64,000 nt of DNA from positions 124,001 through 188,000 of the forward strand of contig CAJJAP010000005.1 of assembly GCA_905182185.1 (NCBI GenBank), given 5' to 3'. This stretch comes from an uncultured Candidatus Poseidoniales archaeon (GTDB lineage Archaea > Thermoplasmatota > Poseidoniia > Poseidoniales > Poseidoniaceae). The position numbers were made by a program, and so were the translations under genes. Shown here piece after piece: positions 47,215 to 56,589 of this stretch. The notes under the pieces are model-generated. The model saw only the letters and a list, made by a program, of their open reading frames with translations. It did no database searches and had not been told where the DNA came from. How positions within the stretch are numbered: the stretch's first letter is position 1; every line of letters starts with the position of its first letter.

Positions 47215-48228
47215 TCACTCAACAGTGAGTATTTCTGGGCCGCCATCAGTAATATGTACTGTATGTTCAAACTGGGCGATTGTTCCCCCATCCATGCATC
47301 TAAGAGCATGGTATGTTTCTATAAATCGTATTGAGATCAATTTCTTGACTAAAGCATTCCACTTACTCTGACGACTTTCTTCATCCGCTTCTGGGAATGG
47401 CTTTTTCAGCATAGGATAGGCCCAGCGTTCTGCGAATGGTAATGTTCCATAACGTTCTTCCAAATTACGCGCCATTTGCGCACCTAGAGGCTTTAATTGT
47501 CCCTTTGCTCTTGCCTTTCTAGAAGTAGTATTACCTGTTACCCTGTATATATTTGAGGACTCGCGCCCCCCAATATTCTCTATCATCCCTGTTTTACCGG
47601 TAGTATTGAAGGGTTCAACTGCATATACGGAACCCGCTTCAACCTCTCCCTTGAACCCCCTATTATCAGGGCCACAAGCATATGATGGAATTGAAACACC
47701 AGCATGTAATTCCCACGGTTTCAATTGATGCCCGCATAAATTACGTATTGGTTGGAAACCAGCATCAAGTGAAGGTTGTGCAGCCGCTGCACCGACCTTC
47801 CACCAAGGAGTTCCTGGGTGCATTACTTCAATTGCAGCATCTCGCGCCTCTTTTGCAGCTTTGATCTGTTCGGTATGATTATTGCCATTACCTATTTCAA
47901 AAGATAGAGCATTATCGCCAATATGGCCTTTGATATGGACTCCATAATCAAGTTTAACAAGATCTCCTTTTTCAAGAACCATGCTACCTTCCCATTCCTC
48001 AACCTCTTCGATTAAATGATTTGTAGTGAAGTGGGCGGCTAGGTCATTGGTAGCAATTGTTCCAGGGAAAGCCGGCTTTCCACCGTGGCGATGAATGAAT
48101 CTTTCAGCACTTTCAATTATCTCATGAAAGGTTTTTCCAGGTTCAAGTTCTAGCTTCATTGCTTCCAATGTCCGGCGGGCAACATGGCCAGCATCGCGCC
48201 AATATTTCAATTCACTTTCGTCAACCAT
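47215..48228 (-). CDS. map: Methionine aminopeptidase, type II
   Basis: A 337-residue enzyme that removes initiator methionine. The metal ligands are seen in KLDYGVHIKGHIGDNALSF (two Asp), NLCGHQLKPWELHAG (His), VYAVEPFNTTG (Glu) and GGTIAQFEHTVHI (Glu). The insert between the last ligands and the overall length fit archaeal type II. Its start overlaps the Sua5 gene by 22 bp, so the two are probably co-translated. Confidence 0.93.
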   Translation of the reverse strand: MVDESELKYWRDAGHVARRTLEAMKLELEPGKTFHEIIESAERFIHRHGGKPAFPGTIATNDLAAHFTTNHLIEEVEEWEGSMVLEKGDLVKLDYGVHIKGHIGDNALSFEIGNGNNHTEQIKAAKEARDAAIEVMHPGTPWWKVGAAAAQPSLDAGFQPIRNLCGHQLKPWELHAGVSIPSYACGPDNRGFKGEVEAGSVYAVEPFNTTGKTGMIENIGGRESSNIYRVTGNTTSRKARAKGQLKPLGAQMARNLEERYGTLPFAERWAYPMLKKPFPEADEESRQSKWNALVKKLISIRFIETYHALRCMDGGTIAQFEHTVHITDGGPEILTVE

Positions 48229-48842
48229 AACATCACGTCTTCGCGAGGTATTACCCCCTCTCTCATAATAGTTACCAAAAACTCATTACTTTGACTTTCG
48301 TCTCTGATAAACTGAATGATGGTACTAGGTACTTCCCCCCCACACATTCCTGAAAGAATTGCTTGATCTGGCAATCCGAGCCTCAGCCCTGCGCTTTTAC
48401 TATCTTTTTCTGGTAATTCTCCACTTGGATTTGCACTTGTTGCGGTTATCGCACCGACCATTTTTACGAGTTTTATGGCCAATGGGTGCGCCAATATTCT
48501 TATCGCAATATTTTCACCGCCTATTCTTTGGTCGAATTTTTTTAACGCCGGCAATACTACTGTAATAGAGCCTTGAGCGAAAGAAGACAGAAGTTTTTCT
48601 GCTAATTCTGGAAATTCAACAAATTGTTTTGCCTGCTCAATAGAAGCAACTCCCAAACTAACAGGCATATGCTCTGGTCTTTGTTTCAATGCAAAAAGTG
48701 AATCTAAACCTTGTTGAGTTGGCAGTGAAGCCAGTCCTGGTTGAGTAGATGTTGGATATGCAACAACTCCTCCAGCGTCAAGTATCTCAATAATTGAAGA
48801 TGGAATCAGGTTCCTCACCTCCAGTATTATGCATGGGCCCAT
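48207..48842 (-). CDS. Sua5/YrdC threonylcarbamoyl-AMP synthase-family protein
   Basis: A 211-residue YrdC-fold protein: GGVVAYPTSTQPGLASLP, LFALKQRPEHMPVSLGV, GSITVVLPA, IAIRILAHPLAIKLVKMVG and ATSANPSGELP. It should make threonylcarbamoyl-AMP for the t6A tRNA modification, the step before KEOPS. The usual YPTDTVYGLGC motif is altered to YPTSTQPGLAS, so activity is probable rather than certain. No C-terminal Sua5 domain is present. The first ATG overlaps the upstream small gene by 16 bp. Confidence 0.85.
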   Translation of the reverse strand: MGPCIILEVRNLIPSSIIEILDAGGVVAYPTSTQPGLASLPTQQGLDSLFALKQRPEHMPVSLGVASIEQAKQFVEFPELAEKLLSSFAQGSITVVLPALKKFDQRIGGENIAIRILAHPLAIKLVKMVGAITATSANPSGELPEKDSKSAGLRLGLPDQAILSGMCGGEVPSTIIQFIRDESQSNEFLVTIMREGVIPREDVMLWLTKVN

Positions 48843-49099
48843 TGTTCAACGTGTTGTTGAGCAACTTCCGCAGCTACGCTCTTATTTTCTGTTTTTACCA
48901 ATAACTTCCCACTCGGGTATAATGTTAATTCGCAAGGTCCAGAAAAAGTCCAACATAAACGATTACGAATTCCAACTTGGTATCCACAAGATTCGATTGC
49001 AGCACCGACCTTTTCCAAATTAACAGACTTGATTCCTTCGGGTACTATCTGATATGCAGCCCTATTGCCGCATAATTCCATGACATATCCATCGCCCAT
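48827..49099 (-). CDS. Small conserved-looking protein of unknown function
   Basis: A 90-residue protein starting MGDGYVMELCGNRAAYQ. The ATG is preceded by gaggtga six bases upstream. A beta-hairpin-like segment CELTLYPSGKLLVKTENKSVAA in the C-terminal half recalls a TBP-type repeat, but only faintly. It is translationally coupled to Sua5 (16-bp overlap) and follows the proline-rich gene by 9 bp, so it is a real gene of the run. I do not recognise the family. Confidence 0.6.
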   Translation of the reverse strand: MGDGYVMELCGNRAAYQIVPEGIKSVNLEKVGAAIESCGYQVGIRNRLCWTFSGPCELTLYPSGKLLVKTENKSVAAEVAQQHVEQWAHA

Positions 49100-49108
49100 T
49101 TTCTCACC

Positions 49109-50258
49109 TCACAAATCACTAGGTCTGGCAGGAGGGGCTGATGGTGGAGTGGAAGGTGGGCCTGATGGAGGACCTGAGGGGGCGCTGCTAGGTGGGCCCG
49201 CCGGAGGACCTGATGGAGGACCCGAGGGGGCTGCTAGGTGGACCTGATGGAGGACCTGATGGAGGACCCGAGGGGGCTTTGCTAGGTGGAGAGGACGGAG
49301 GACCTGATGGAGCAGCGCTAGGTGGAGAGGACTGAGGACCTGATGGAGCAGCGCTAGGTGGGCCTGACGGCGGACCGGAAGGGGGCGCTGGCGCTGAAGA
49401 GGGAGCAGGCGCAGGTGTCGAAGGAACCGCTGGTGGTCCGGTAGGAGCAGGTGTCGAAGGAACCGCTGGTGGTCCAGCAGGAGCAGAAGGAACTAGGCTC
49501 GGCGCAACCTCAGGTTCTGCAGCGGCAATAGTAGTTGCTGCAACAGATAACAAGTCAACCGGGGCGCTCGCAACCACAGTTGCGGTGGCTTCGTTGCTTT
49601 CCCATGAAGGAGTCCTCACTTCATTTGCAGGTTGTTTTAGGGCTATGGAAAGTGGATCGGAAACTGGTTCTACAGTGTCAGATGTTTGCCATGGAGGGGT
49701 ACGAGGAGAATCTTCTGGCTCGGATTCAATCTCTGCTGCTGCACCGACATTAATTTTAGTCGCTCCACCTTCTGCGTTTTCGCCGTGATAGGTGGTGAGT
49801 ACAATAGAACTGGAATCAATGATTTCTTTCTCTTCAGTATTTCCGAAATCACCTAGATGTTCTGTAAATGCTCCAGTGAATAAATTACTGCCAATCGCAT
49901 TGCCTAATTTTCGTCCTGCTTGTTCAAGATAAGTGAAATCTGCTTCATATGGTCCAAGAGAAATCTTTTTGCCATTACCAGACGTTGTGAAAGTCCATTG
50001 CCCATTATCTAATGGAAACTCAAATGTAAACGAGCGTGAAACTCCAGGCCCTAGTGAAGTAATTCCTTCTTTTGGAGATACTTTTTGGCCATCACTAGTT
50101 GTAATATTGATATTCAATCCACCCATTGGAATTGCTGCTTCATTTGTTAAATTGACTATTACCAAAAGAACATCTTCGTCATCGTCATCAATTTCCATTT
50201 TCACATCGGTAAGTCTCGCTTCTAGAGAAGCGGCTCGCTGGCTATGTTGGTCACTCAT
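49109..50258 (-). CDS. Proline/alanine-rich repeat protein with an N-terminal beta domain, one frameshift
   Basis: Start at MSDQHSQRAASLEARL (ATG 50258 with ggtga SD). Residues of about 1-110 form a beta-sandwich-like domain (LLVIVNLTNEAAIPMGGLNINI). Residues 150-380 are proline-rich, with PSAPSGPP, PAVPSTPAP and APAPP repeats. The frame ends early at 49188 because of one extra C in a C5 run at 49226-49230; without it the repeats go on to a TGA at 49109, just before the next gene's SD. The restored length is 382 residues. No membrane helix is seen; the role is unknown. Confidence 0.6.
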
Positions 50259-50324
50259 ATCTCTCACCTTGAAGACCACTAAAGTAGGCAGTACTTCAAG
50301 GGCTTGCCGAATTAGTTTGCTTAT

Positions 50325-50945
50325 TCAATGAAGTTTCAAGCGTGTTTCAGAAGGCAAAGACCAATCTACAGCAGCAACTGTGTGGTTCTTGATGTCGATT
50401 GAAGTCCTATATTCTGCGTTCTTGGATTGGGCTCTTATCAGGTCTCTAAATCCAAACCATAATGCTCCAATTAATGGGAGGATGTAGATCAGTTTTGAAA
50501 AGGCTCTCGGACCCCAATGGTGGTCATCGAGGGCTGAGCCATTATCGTGAACTATTGCGATTCTCAGACTTCTTTGAGCGAGAGAACGGCCCATCGTTTT
50601 CCCTGTATATTTAAAATATAGATAATTGGCTGAAATGAAGAGAAACCAATTCACGAAATAGAAGGCGGCTGATTTACCACCTTCCAGTACCAACGAGTAT
50701 GAAGAGATTCCCTGACTAAAATTAAAACCGCTCAGCACTTCTAAAATAAGGGAAATAAAAATGATATCAAATACATATGCAACCGCTCGTTTCCAAGCAG
50801 GAGCTATCAACATTCCATCTGGCGCATTTGCAATAATAGACTGAGCCAAAGTCCCATGCCCTTGATGGATGCTAACTGCTTCTTCGGCCATACCCCTCGC
50901 CAATGTGTATCCTTTGTCAAGTCTATGCACAAAATAGTATGTCAA
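50325..50945 (-). CDS. RDD-family membrane protein
   Basis: A 206-residue protein with three hydrophobic helices. The RDD domain reads WKRAVAYVFDIIFISLIL, then YFKYTGKTMGRSLAQRSLRI, carrying the Arg-Asp-Asp-type pattern of the family (R..A...D). It overlaps the helicase stop by 4 bp. RDD proteins are implicated in ion or small-molecule transport, but the substrate is unknown. Confidence 0.75.
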   Translation of the reverse strand: MTYYFVHRLDKGYTLARGMAEEAVSIHQGHGTLAQSIIANAPDGMLIAPAWKRAVAYVFDIIFISLILEVLSGFNFSQGISSYSLVLEGGKSAAFYFVNWFLFISANYLYFKYTGKTMGRSLAQRSLRIAIVHDNGSALDDHHWGPRAFSKLIYILPLIGALWFGFRDLIRAQSKNAEYRTSIDIKNHTVAAVDWSLPSETRLKLH

Positions 50946-52957
50946 CTATGAGTGATATGCCATGCGAATAGATTGTGCTCTTCAGCCCAATCGAGGTATG
51001 AGCGCCATGTCCCATCGTGGCGCAAAGTGGTAGGATTGCCCAATACAATCAAACCTCTTCTCGCCCTTGTAATCGCTACATTAAGGCGCCTTTTATCACT
51101 TAAAAAGCCTATTTCTCCCCTTTCATTAGCACGAACTGCACTAAATATAATAATCTCTTTTTCACGGCCTTGATAACCATCTACACTTTTAATTTCAAGT
51201 CCATTATATGGCTCACCATCTTCGAATCCACCAGCCTGATAAAACAAGTCCGTAAGAAGTCTAACTTGACCATTATATGGCGAGATTACGCCGATATCTT
51301 GGGTAGTAATATCTCCTGCAGCCAAGAGGTCATTAACGATTGATACGACTTTGGCAGCCTCATCAATATTTGATTTACTCTTTCCTTCCTCATCTTCCAC
51401 TTCAAACCCTTCTATTGGAACAAAGGCAACGGGTTTGTCCCAATCGGGCCATAGGAATCCTGCAGCAGGTGGCCTTTCTGCAGGCGTGCAGCCATCTTCC
51501 AGTTTATTGTCATAGAATCTTGCACTTGGAAATTCTCGAATGGTAGGATGCATCCTGTATTGTGTAGTCAGCATATGGGTCGGCATTCCACATTTGATCA
51601 ACCTGTCAAATAACGACCTACCCAAACCCCCTCTCTCCGCCTCTCTGCTGATTACGGTTGGTGGTAATTGTTTGTGGTCACCGACTAAAATGAGTTGCCT
51701 ACAACCTCTGGTGATAGGAACTAGAGCGCTGGGTTCACTGGCTTGAGTCGCTTCATCCATCAAAATAACCGGGAATCTTCTATTGCCTAATAATTTATGA
51801 CCAGAGCCAATTGTTGTTGTACAGATGACTTCTGCGCCATCCAATACTCCATCTATCATAGTTCTTTCAAGACGGCGTATTTCTTTGTAATTGTTATTGA
51901 CTTCCTTATGCGCTAAACCCTTATCTTTGCCTCTCAAACCACTTAGACCACGTTTGACTGCTTCGTTTTCTTTACGAATAAATTCTATTTCTTCCTGAGC
52001 CGGATGATTTTTTAAAATTGCATCGAGTGTTGCTTCTCTCAAACCCTCTCTTACTTTCACTGGCCGACCAATACGAATCGCATTAACGCCATTATCAAGT
52101 AATCCTTCAAGTAAATTATCTACTGCAACATTGGATTCAGCGGTTGCTAAAATAGGACCTCTTCCCATCTTTACAAGAGTGCGTAATAGTTGCACTGCTG
52201 TATGGGTTTTGCCAGTTCCAGGTGGCCCTTGAATCAAAGTTAATCTTTTGCCTATTGCCGACTCAACTGCATTTCTTTGTGATTCGTTTAGTGGTAGTTG
52301 TGATATGCCGAGAGGTCCATATTGTTTCTGGCCATGGATTTCAGGAGGACTTTGTGATGAGGTTGCTATATCATGAACTGAACCGAGTAATAAATCTCGT
52401 AAAGGAGTCCCAGTGCTATCTTCAGTTGAATGAAATGACATCAAACCCTCAAGCATTCTATCGTGTGCAACGCGATTAGCTCCTCTATCCAATCGCCAAT
52501 TTCCTTTACGTAAATCACTAGGCCTTTCTGCAACAACGACTCTAATCCGAGTAGGACCTCTGTCCAATACAACTCCTTCGAGGATTTTTTCACCCCACGG
52601 CCTAGTTCTACTGATCAAGACAATGTCTCCGTTGCCGAATCGGTGTTGTGGCATTCTCCCGCCATTTCTGGATTCAAATGTAATGATATATTCACCAAAA
52701 AAGCGTCCTTGCGGTCTTCCGGTTAAATCGAATAATGTTAATCCCGCAGCCACTAATCGCTGCTTTGTCCATTTCTTCCAACGCTCTTCTACCATTGCTG
52801 TTTCATCATCTAGTTCTTGTTTTATCAATTTACTAAATAGTGAAAAATGATCCTGGCCCCTTTGCCAAATCAATGGTACTTCGGAATCTGCCCTTGATGC
52901 ACTGCTCGAAGATGGTGTAGAACTGTTCATCCGCCGCACCCGCCCCCGTTCCGCCAT
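50942..52957 (-). CDS. SF1 helicase of the Upf1/IGHMBP2 class
   Basis: A 671-residue protein. An N-terminal beta-rich region is followed by Q-motif-like LNESQRNAVESAIGKRLTLIQGPPGTGKTHTAVQLL (Walker A), VICTTTIGSG (motif Ib), VILMDEATQASEPSALVPI (Walker B), LVGDHKQLPPTVIS, LTTQYRMHP, DIGVISPYNGQVRLL, VDGYQGREKEIIIFSAVRAN and RRLNVAITRARRGLIVLGNP. These are all SF1B motifs in order. A nucleic-acid role (RNA or DNA 5'-3' helicase) is safe; the exact partner is not. It is the first gene of the seven-gene run. Confidence 0.9.
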   Translation of the reverse strand: MAERGRVRRMNSSTPSSSSASRADSEVPLIWQRGQDHFSLFSKLIKQELDDETAMVEERWKKWTKQRLVAAGLTLFDLTGRPQGRFFGEYIITFESRNGGRMPQHRFGNGDIVLISRTRPWGEKILEGVVLDRGPTRIRVVVAERPSDLRKGNWRLDRGANRVAHDRMLEGLMSFHSTEDSTGTPLRDLLLGSVHDIATSSQSPPEIHGQKQYGPLGISQLPLNESQRNAVESAIGKRLTLIQGPPGTGKTHTAVQLLRTLVKMGRGPILATAESNVAVDNLLEGLLDNGVNAIRIGRPVKVREGLREATLDAILKNHPAQEEIEFIRKENEAVKRGLSGLRGKDKGLAHKEVNNNYKEIRRLERTMIDGVLDGAEVICTTTIGSGHKLLGNRRFPVILMDEATQASEPSALVPITRGCRQLILVGDHKQLPPTVISREAERGGLGRSLFDRLIKCGMPTHMLTTQYRMHPTIREFPSARFYDNKLEDGCTPAERPPAAGFLWPDWDKPVAFVPIEGFEVEDEEGKSKSNIDEAAKVVSIVNDLLAAGDITTQDIGVISPYNGQVRLLTDLFYQAGGFEDGEPYNGLEIKSVDGYQGREKEIIIFSAVRANERGEIGFLSDKRRLNVAITRARRGLIVLGNPTTLRHDGTWRSYLDWAEEHNLFAWHITHS

Positions 52958-53071
52958 ATTTACTGCGGCGCATTATACCTCATCATAATATGCCTCTTTT
53001 TTGATGTTTTTCAAAATCATCACACCCTATGTCTTAAACGGGAACTGAGAAGCCGAAGATTGGGGAGTAGT

Positions 53072-54304
53072 ATGTTCGGGAGGCGCGACAAGTCTGGCAG
53101 CGATGCCGATAATGCTTGCACATACTGCGAATTCATCAATCAAGAAAATGCTGAATCGTGTTCTCAATGCTACTATGTTTTTGCTGCGAGTGCGAGAGAC
53201 CAGCCAACCGCCGCCCCTTCGACCAGTGGTAACGAATTGATGTCCCTATTACTTTCAGAAGACTTAGAAATACCTGATGAAGATGATTATGCGGTTGAAG
53301 CGGTATTGACACTTGAAGATGAAGAGGTTGAAATCGGTCAATATGAAACCGTTGATGAAGAAGATTCATTTGAATTCATTGGCGGTGCCGGTGCCGGTCC
53401 AACACTTGCTCAAACTGTTGATTATGTCAAACCAGAAGAGGTTCAACTGCAAGTTAGCGATGCTCCAGCAACACCTTCTAATTTTGAACTGGATGAATAT
53501 GACCCGTTACAAGATGTTCCTGAACCTGTTCATTCCGGATTGGGCAATCTATACTCTCCGATGGTAAAGGTAGAAACCGATGAGGACTTATTGGGTTCTG
53601 TTGGTCCTAATGCATCAGTCGCAATGACGCCTGATATTCCTGATCTGCCGGATATTTTGCCAAATAAAGGCGGCCTTGCTTCGGCCATGCACCAGCCTCT
53701 ACCTATCAGTGAACCAATCCCGACGCCTTTGCCAATTGCAACTGCGAATCCAATTCCAACCCCTGTTTCAAATGCAATACCTGCTCCGAGTTTACCTTTT
53801 GCAATCGGCGCAACCGTACCAGCACCAATCCCAACTACCACTCCTACTCCAACCCCAGCACCAATCCCAACTACCACTCCTGCTCCAACTCCAGCACCAA
53901 TTACGACTCCAACACCAACTGTTCAAGTGGCAACTCCTACACTACCGGTTGAAGAAGAAAAGCCACAACAAGTTGTTGAACACGCTACTGAAAAGCCAGC
54001 ACCTACTCCTTCAACGGATGGAAGAATTTGGCCATGGCCTGCTAAGGATGCATGGAATGCATCCCAAGTATACAAGGAAGTTGTTTCCGCTCTTGAGCAA
54101 GTCAAATCTGGAAACCTCAAAGATGCTGCCGAAACCCTTGATAAATTAGGGCCCCATCTCTCTGAAAATCTTGACATGTTGCTGCATATTGGCATAATTA
54201 TGACTTATTTAGGGCGCACTGAGCACCTACAATGGACACTTGGAATGGCGCAAAGAATCTATCCAGGCAATGAGCATGTTTCATCAGCCCTATCCCGTCT
54301 GTGA
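53072..54304 (+). CDS. Zinc-ribbon protein with Pro/Thr-rich linker and C-terminal helical repeats
   Basis: About 410 residues from ATG 53072 (ggggag SD). A rubredoxin-like zinc ribbon CTYCEFINQENAESCSQC lies at about residues 17-34, an acidic region follows, then a long PTPAPIPTTTP linker at about 235-325, and a C-terminal domain (WPWPAKDAWNASQVYKEVVSALEQV, then DMLLHIGIIMTYLGRTEHLQWTLGMAQRIYP) that looks TPR-like. No membrane helix is seen. The role is unknown. It is 15 bp upstream of a GNAT gene and probably in an operon with it. Confidence 0.6.
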   Translation: MFGRRDKSGSDADNACTYCEFINQENAESCSQCYYVFAASARDQPTAAPSTSGNELMSLLLSEDLEIPDEDDYAVEAVLTLEDEEVEIGQYETVDEEDSFEFIGGAGAGPTLAQTVDYVKPEEVQLQVSDAPATPSNFELDEYDPLQDVPEPVHSGLGNLYSPMVKVETDEDLLGSVGPNASVAMTPDIPDLPDILPNKGGLASAMHQPLPISEPIPTPLPIATANPIPTPVSNAIPAPSLPFAIGATVPAPIPTTTPTPTPAPIPTTTPAPTPAPITTPTPTVQVATPTLPVEEEKPQQVVEHATEKPAPTPSTDGRIWPWPAKDAWNASQVYKEVVSALEQVKSGNLKDAAETLDKLGPHLSENLDMLLHIGIIMTYLGRTEHLQWTLGMAQRIYPGNEHVSSALSRL

Positions 54305-54319
54305 AGTTGAGGGAGAGGT

Positions 54320-54886
54320 ATGACGACGACGCCACAACTGTCAATCTCGGACCAATATAGTCTGCGCCCAGCCAATAAAGCCATCCTCTCAAGCGTGATT
54401 GAAGCGTTTAACGAAGACCCTGATTCCGCATTGGCGGCCTTGCCATGGATAGATATGAGCAAGGATATCAATCACCAATTATCCGACATGCTTTTTGATA
54501 TTGAAACTGCCTCGGATGAAGATAGACTACATTTTTGGTCTATTCACGATAGTAGCGGAACTTTTGCCGGTATGGTTGGAGTTGGTGATGAATTACAATT
54601 CGCTAATTCCCACTATAATTTGGGATACTGGGTAAAACCTTCTTTCCGAAATAAAGGGATAGCAATACGTAGTGTGGATTCAATTTTATCCTGGTTGGAA
54701 AACAGAGGGGGCAACTTTCGAATTGAAGTTGCAGTTCACCCACACAATGAGGCAGGGCTAGCAACCGCTGAGAAAATTTGTTCAAATTGGAAAGGTGAAA
54801 CCCTTGAAGAATTTGTTGGAGTTGAATTATTTGGACGGACCATTCCTCACAAAGTGTATTTGATTGATTTACCTCGAAATGGGTGA
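54320..54886 (+). CDS. GNAT-family acetyltransferase (RimJ/RimL-like)
   Basis: A 188-residue protein. The acetyl-CoA motif region is NLGYWVKPSFRNKGIAIRSVDSILSWL (R-x-x-G-x-A-like loop), followed by FRIEVAVHPHNEAGLATAEKI, the NxxS/A-type pattern of the RimJ/RimL branch, which acetylates N-termini or amino sugars. The ATG follows gggagagg. A deacetylase gene starts 8 bp downstream. The substrate is unknown. Confidence 0.78.
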   Translation: MTTTPQLSISDQYSLRPANKAILSSVIEAFNEDPDSALAALPWIDMSKDINHQLSDMLFDIETASDEDRLHFWSIHDSSGTFAGMVGVGDELQFANSHYNLGYWVKPSFRNKGIAIRSVDSILSWLENRGGNFRIEVAVHPHNEAGLATAEKICSNWKGETLEEFVGVELFGRTIPHKVYLIDLPRNG

Positions 54887-54893
54887 ATTAATA

Positions 54894-55679
54894 ATGTCCG
54901 GCTCTACTTGGATCAGTATTGATTTTGATGACCTTAGGCATCTGCCAAAGCATTCAGGTCACCCAACACGTTCCAAAAAGCCTCATCAAACTTCAGCCAA
55001 TAAAGAGTTATCCGGAGACTTTCAAAGAGGCATGGTCGCTCTTGAAAAGTGGTTAAACTCAAATGACTATCCAGTGACTTTTTTTATCATAGCTGATTTA
55101 TTTGAAAACCCTACTTTCACAACTTGGTTACAAGCAATTATCTCACAGTTTTCCCAACGAATAACAATTGGTAATCATGGCTTAACACATCGCAGTTGGT
55201 CTGCTTGGCCTGAAGATATTGTAGGGTTTGAACAAGCATTAATTGATTCAAATAATATTTTACAGCAATACTGTGGAGCAAATCTGCGCCCATGGTTTCG
55301 CGCTCCTGCGGGGTATGTTGCGTCGTGGATGGCGCCGATATTAGCAAAAAATGGATTTGAAGTGGATTCGTCGGTCAATCCGAGTTGGTTGCTAAAAAGA
55401 AAGACTGGCAAAGATAAATCGTGGTCAAAAGTAATCGCCTCTATGAAACAAAATGGAATCCGCGAAATTGCTTGGAAAACAAAATGGTCGTTGCCAATAA
55501 ATGGACCCGCTCTACATATTCCAATCTTGAAAATAATTGCTAAGCGAGAATGGATAAATTCTCCAGTTGTAGATTGTTTGGATGATTGTTTGAAATCTGA
55601 TAAACAGATAACTGCACTGTATTGGCATCTATTAGACCATTCAAGAAATGAAGCAACTTGGTCTCCACCTTTGCAATAA
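54894..55679 (+). CDS. Polysaccharide deacetylase-like protein (NodB fold)
   Basis: About 261 residues from ATG 54894. Motifs follow the NodB order: WISIDFDDL (first metal/acid region), TFFIIADLFE, ITIGNHGLTHRSWSAW (H-x3-H-type metal site, here NHGLTH) and RPWFRAPAGYVASW. The protein should remove acetyl groups from amino sugars of a glycan or cleave similar C-N bonds. No signal peptide is seen, so it may act in the cytoplasm. The C-terminal strand HIPILKIIAKREWINS resembles sugar deacetylases of surface-glycan pathways. Confidence 0.72.
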   Translation: MSGSTWISIDFDDLRHLPKHSGHPTRSKKPHQTSANKELSGDFQRGMVALEKWLNSNDYPVTFFIIADLFENPTFTTWLQAIISQFSQRITIGNHGLTHRSWSAWPEDIVGFEQALIDSNNILQQYCGANLRPWFRAPAGYVASWMAPILAKNGFEVDSSVNPSWLLKRKTGKDKSWSKVIASMKQNGIREIAWKTKWSLPINGPALHIPILKIIAKREWINSPVVDCLDDCLKSDKQITALYWHLLDHSRNEATWSPPLQ

Positions 55680-55691
55680 TTATAGCATTTA

Positions 55692-56168
55692 TCAGCGATC
55701 TCGCATCATCATTGTTACCGATTTACTTTGGTGATTAAGAACTCCTATTTCTGTAAAATTAAATCGCTGATGAAATCTCATCGAACCTGGGTTTGGTGGA
55801 TTTAGACTAACTTCCGCGGCTATTGGGTAATTGTAATATTTGGCATAGGAAATTACTTGTTGATAAAGAAGTGAACCGATTGATTGGTTTCTGTGATCTT
55901 CTGAAACTGCAATCCGGTCTACATAGAGAAAGTCTTGATAGCGTTGATTGAACCAAGCATAATTGAGACTCGCATATTCAGTTCTTGGTAGAAAGCATAA
56001 CACAAAACCAACCAATTGTTCACCATCAAAAGCACCAATCGTCAATTCAGCAATACGTAGTAATTCGACTATTTCTTGCTGCGAAACTTTACCAGTTCCA
56101 GGCAGGCCTTGTTGATTGATTTCCCAAATAGATGGGATATCTTGGCTGCGAAGTTCACCAAATTGCAT
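55692..56168 (-). CDS. GNAT-family acetyltransferase
   Basis: A 158-residue protein with the motif DFLYVDRIAVSEDHRNQSIGSLLYQQVISYAK, i.e. the beta4-alpha3 acetyl-CoA loop, slightly altered (RNQSIG for RxxGxG). It starts MQFGELRSQDIPSIWEINQ. Resemblance is to small-molecule acetyltransferases of the RimI-like class with a C-terminal MRFHQRFNFTEIG strand. The substrate is unknown. It is convergent with the deacetylase gene. Confidence 0.78.
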   Translation of the reverse strand: MQFGELRSQDIPSIWEINQQGLPGTGKVSQQEIVELLRIAELTIGAFDGEQLVGFVLCFLPRTEYASLNYAWFNQRYQDFLYVDRIAVSEDHRNQSIGSLLYQQVISYAKYYNYPIAAEVSLNPPNPGSMRFHQRFNFTEIGVLNHQSKSVTMMMRDR

Positions 56169-56228
56169 GGTTACTGCTCAATGACTTCAGTTGATAAGTT
56201 TATTTTCAACCGAACAGAAGAAGTAAGA

Positions 56229-56405
56229 TTAGGATTTGATTTCAATCCATTCTTCAATTTCTTTAGTCGCTAGAATTAGCGTAGGAGCCCAAAGACCTAC
56301 GAATATTCCCAACATTTCATCACTACCGATGAAGTAAAGATACAGAGATCCTACAACCGATAACATACTCGCTATTAATCCAAATTTTGCTAATTGTCCA
56401 CTCAT
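56229..56405 (-). CDS. 58-residue membrane protein
   Basis: Not in long-ORF lists because of its size. It starts MSGQLAKFGLIASMLSVVGS (ATG 56405; GGTGGA about six bases upstream) and ends ...TKEIEEWIEIKS. Two hydrophobic helices (LIASMLSVVGSLYLYFI and EMLGIFVGLWAPTLILA) with a short loop make a hairpin-type membrane protein; its charged C-terminus is probably cytoplasmic. It is 60 bp upstream of the GNAT gene on the same strand. The family is not recognised. Confidence 0.6.
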   Translation of the reverse strand: MSGQLAKFGLIASMLSVVGSLYLYFIGSDEMLGIFVGLWAPTLILATKEIEEWIEIKS

Positions 56406-56589
56406 ATTTTTTCCACCTTACCCAAATGAAATACAATCTCACACTTAAACTACTGTTTATTGCAAAGGATTATTTTTTCATTCATTAAGTGAATTAATTT
56501 TTATTTCTGAATCGTCTGTGAAGCCTTTCCTAGTGAACGATGTTTTTAGCATCTTTAGCCTATTTATTCAGATTATACAGCATGTAATC

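Noticed and set aside
48827-49099. Similarity of the small protein to a TBP half-repeat
   Set aside because: Only the YPSGK segment resembles TBP; too weak to call.
53530-53877. Gly/Val-rich minus-strand ORF
   Set aside because: Antisense shadow of the Pro/Thr-rich linker of the zinc-ribbon gene.
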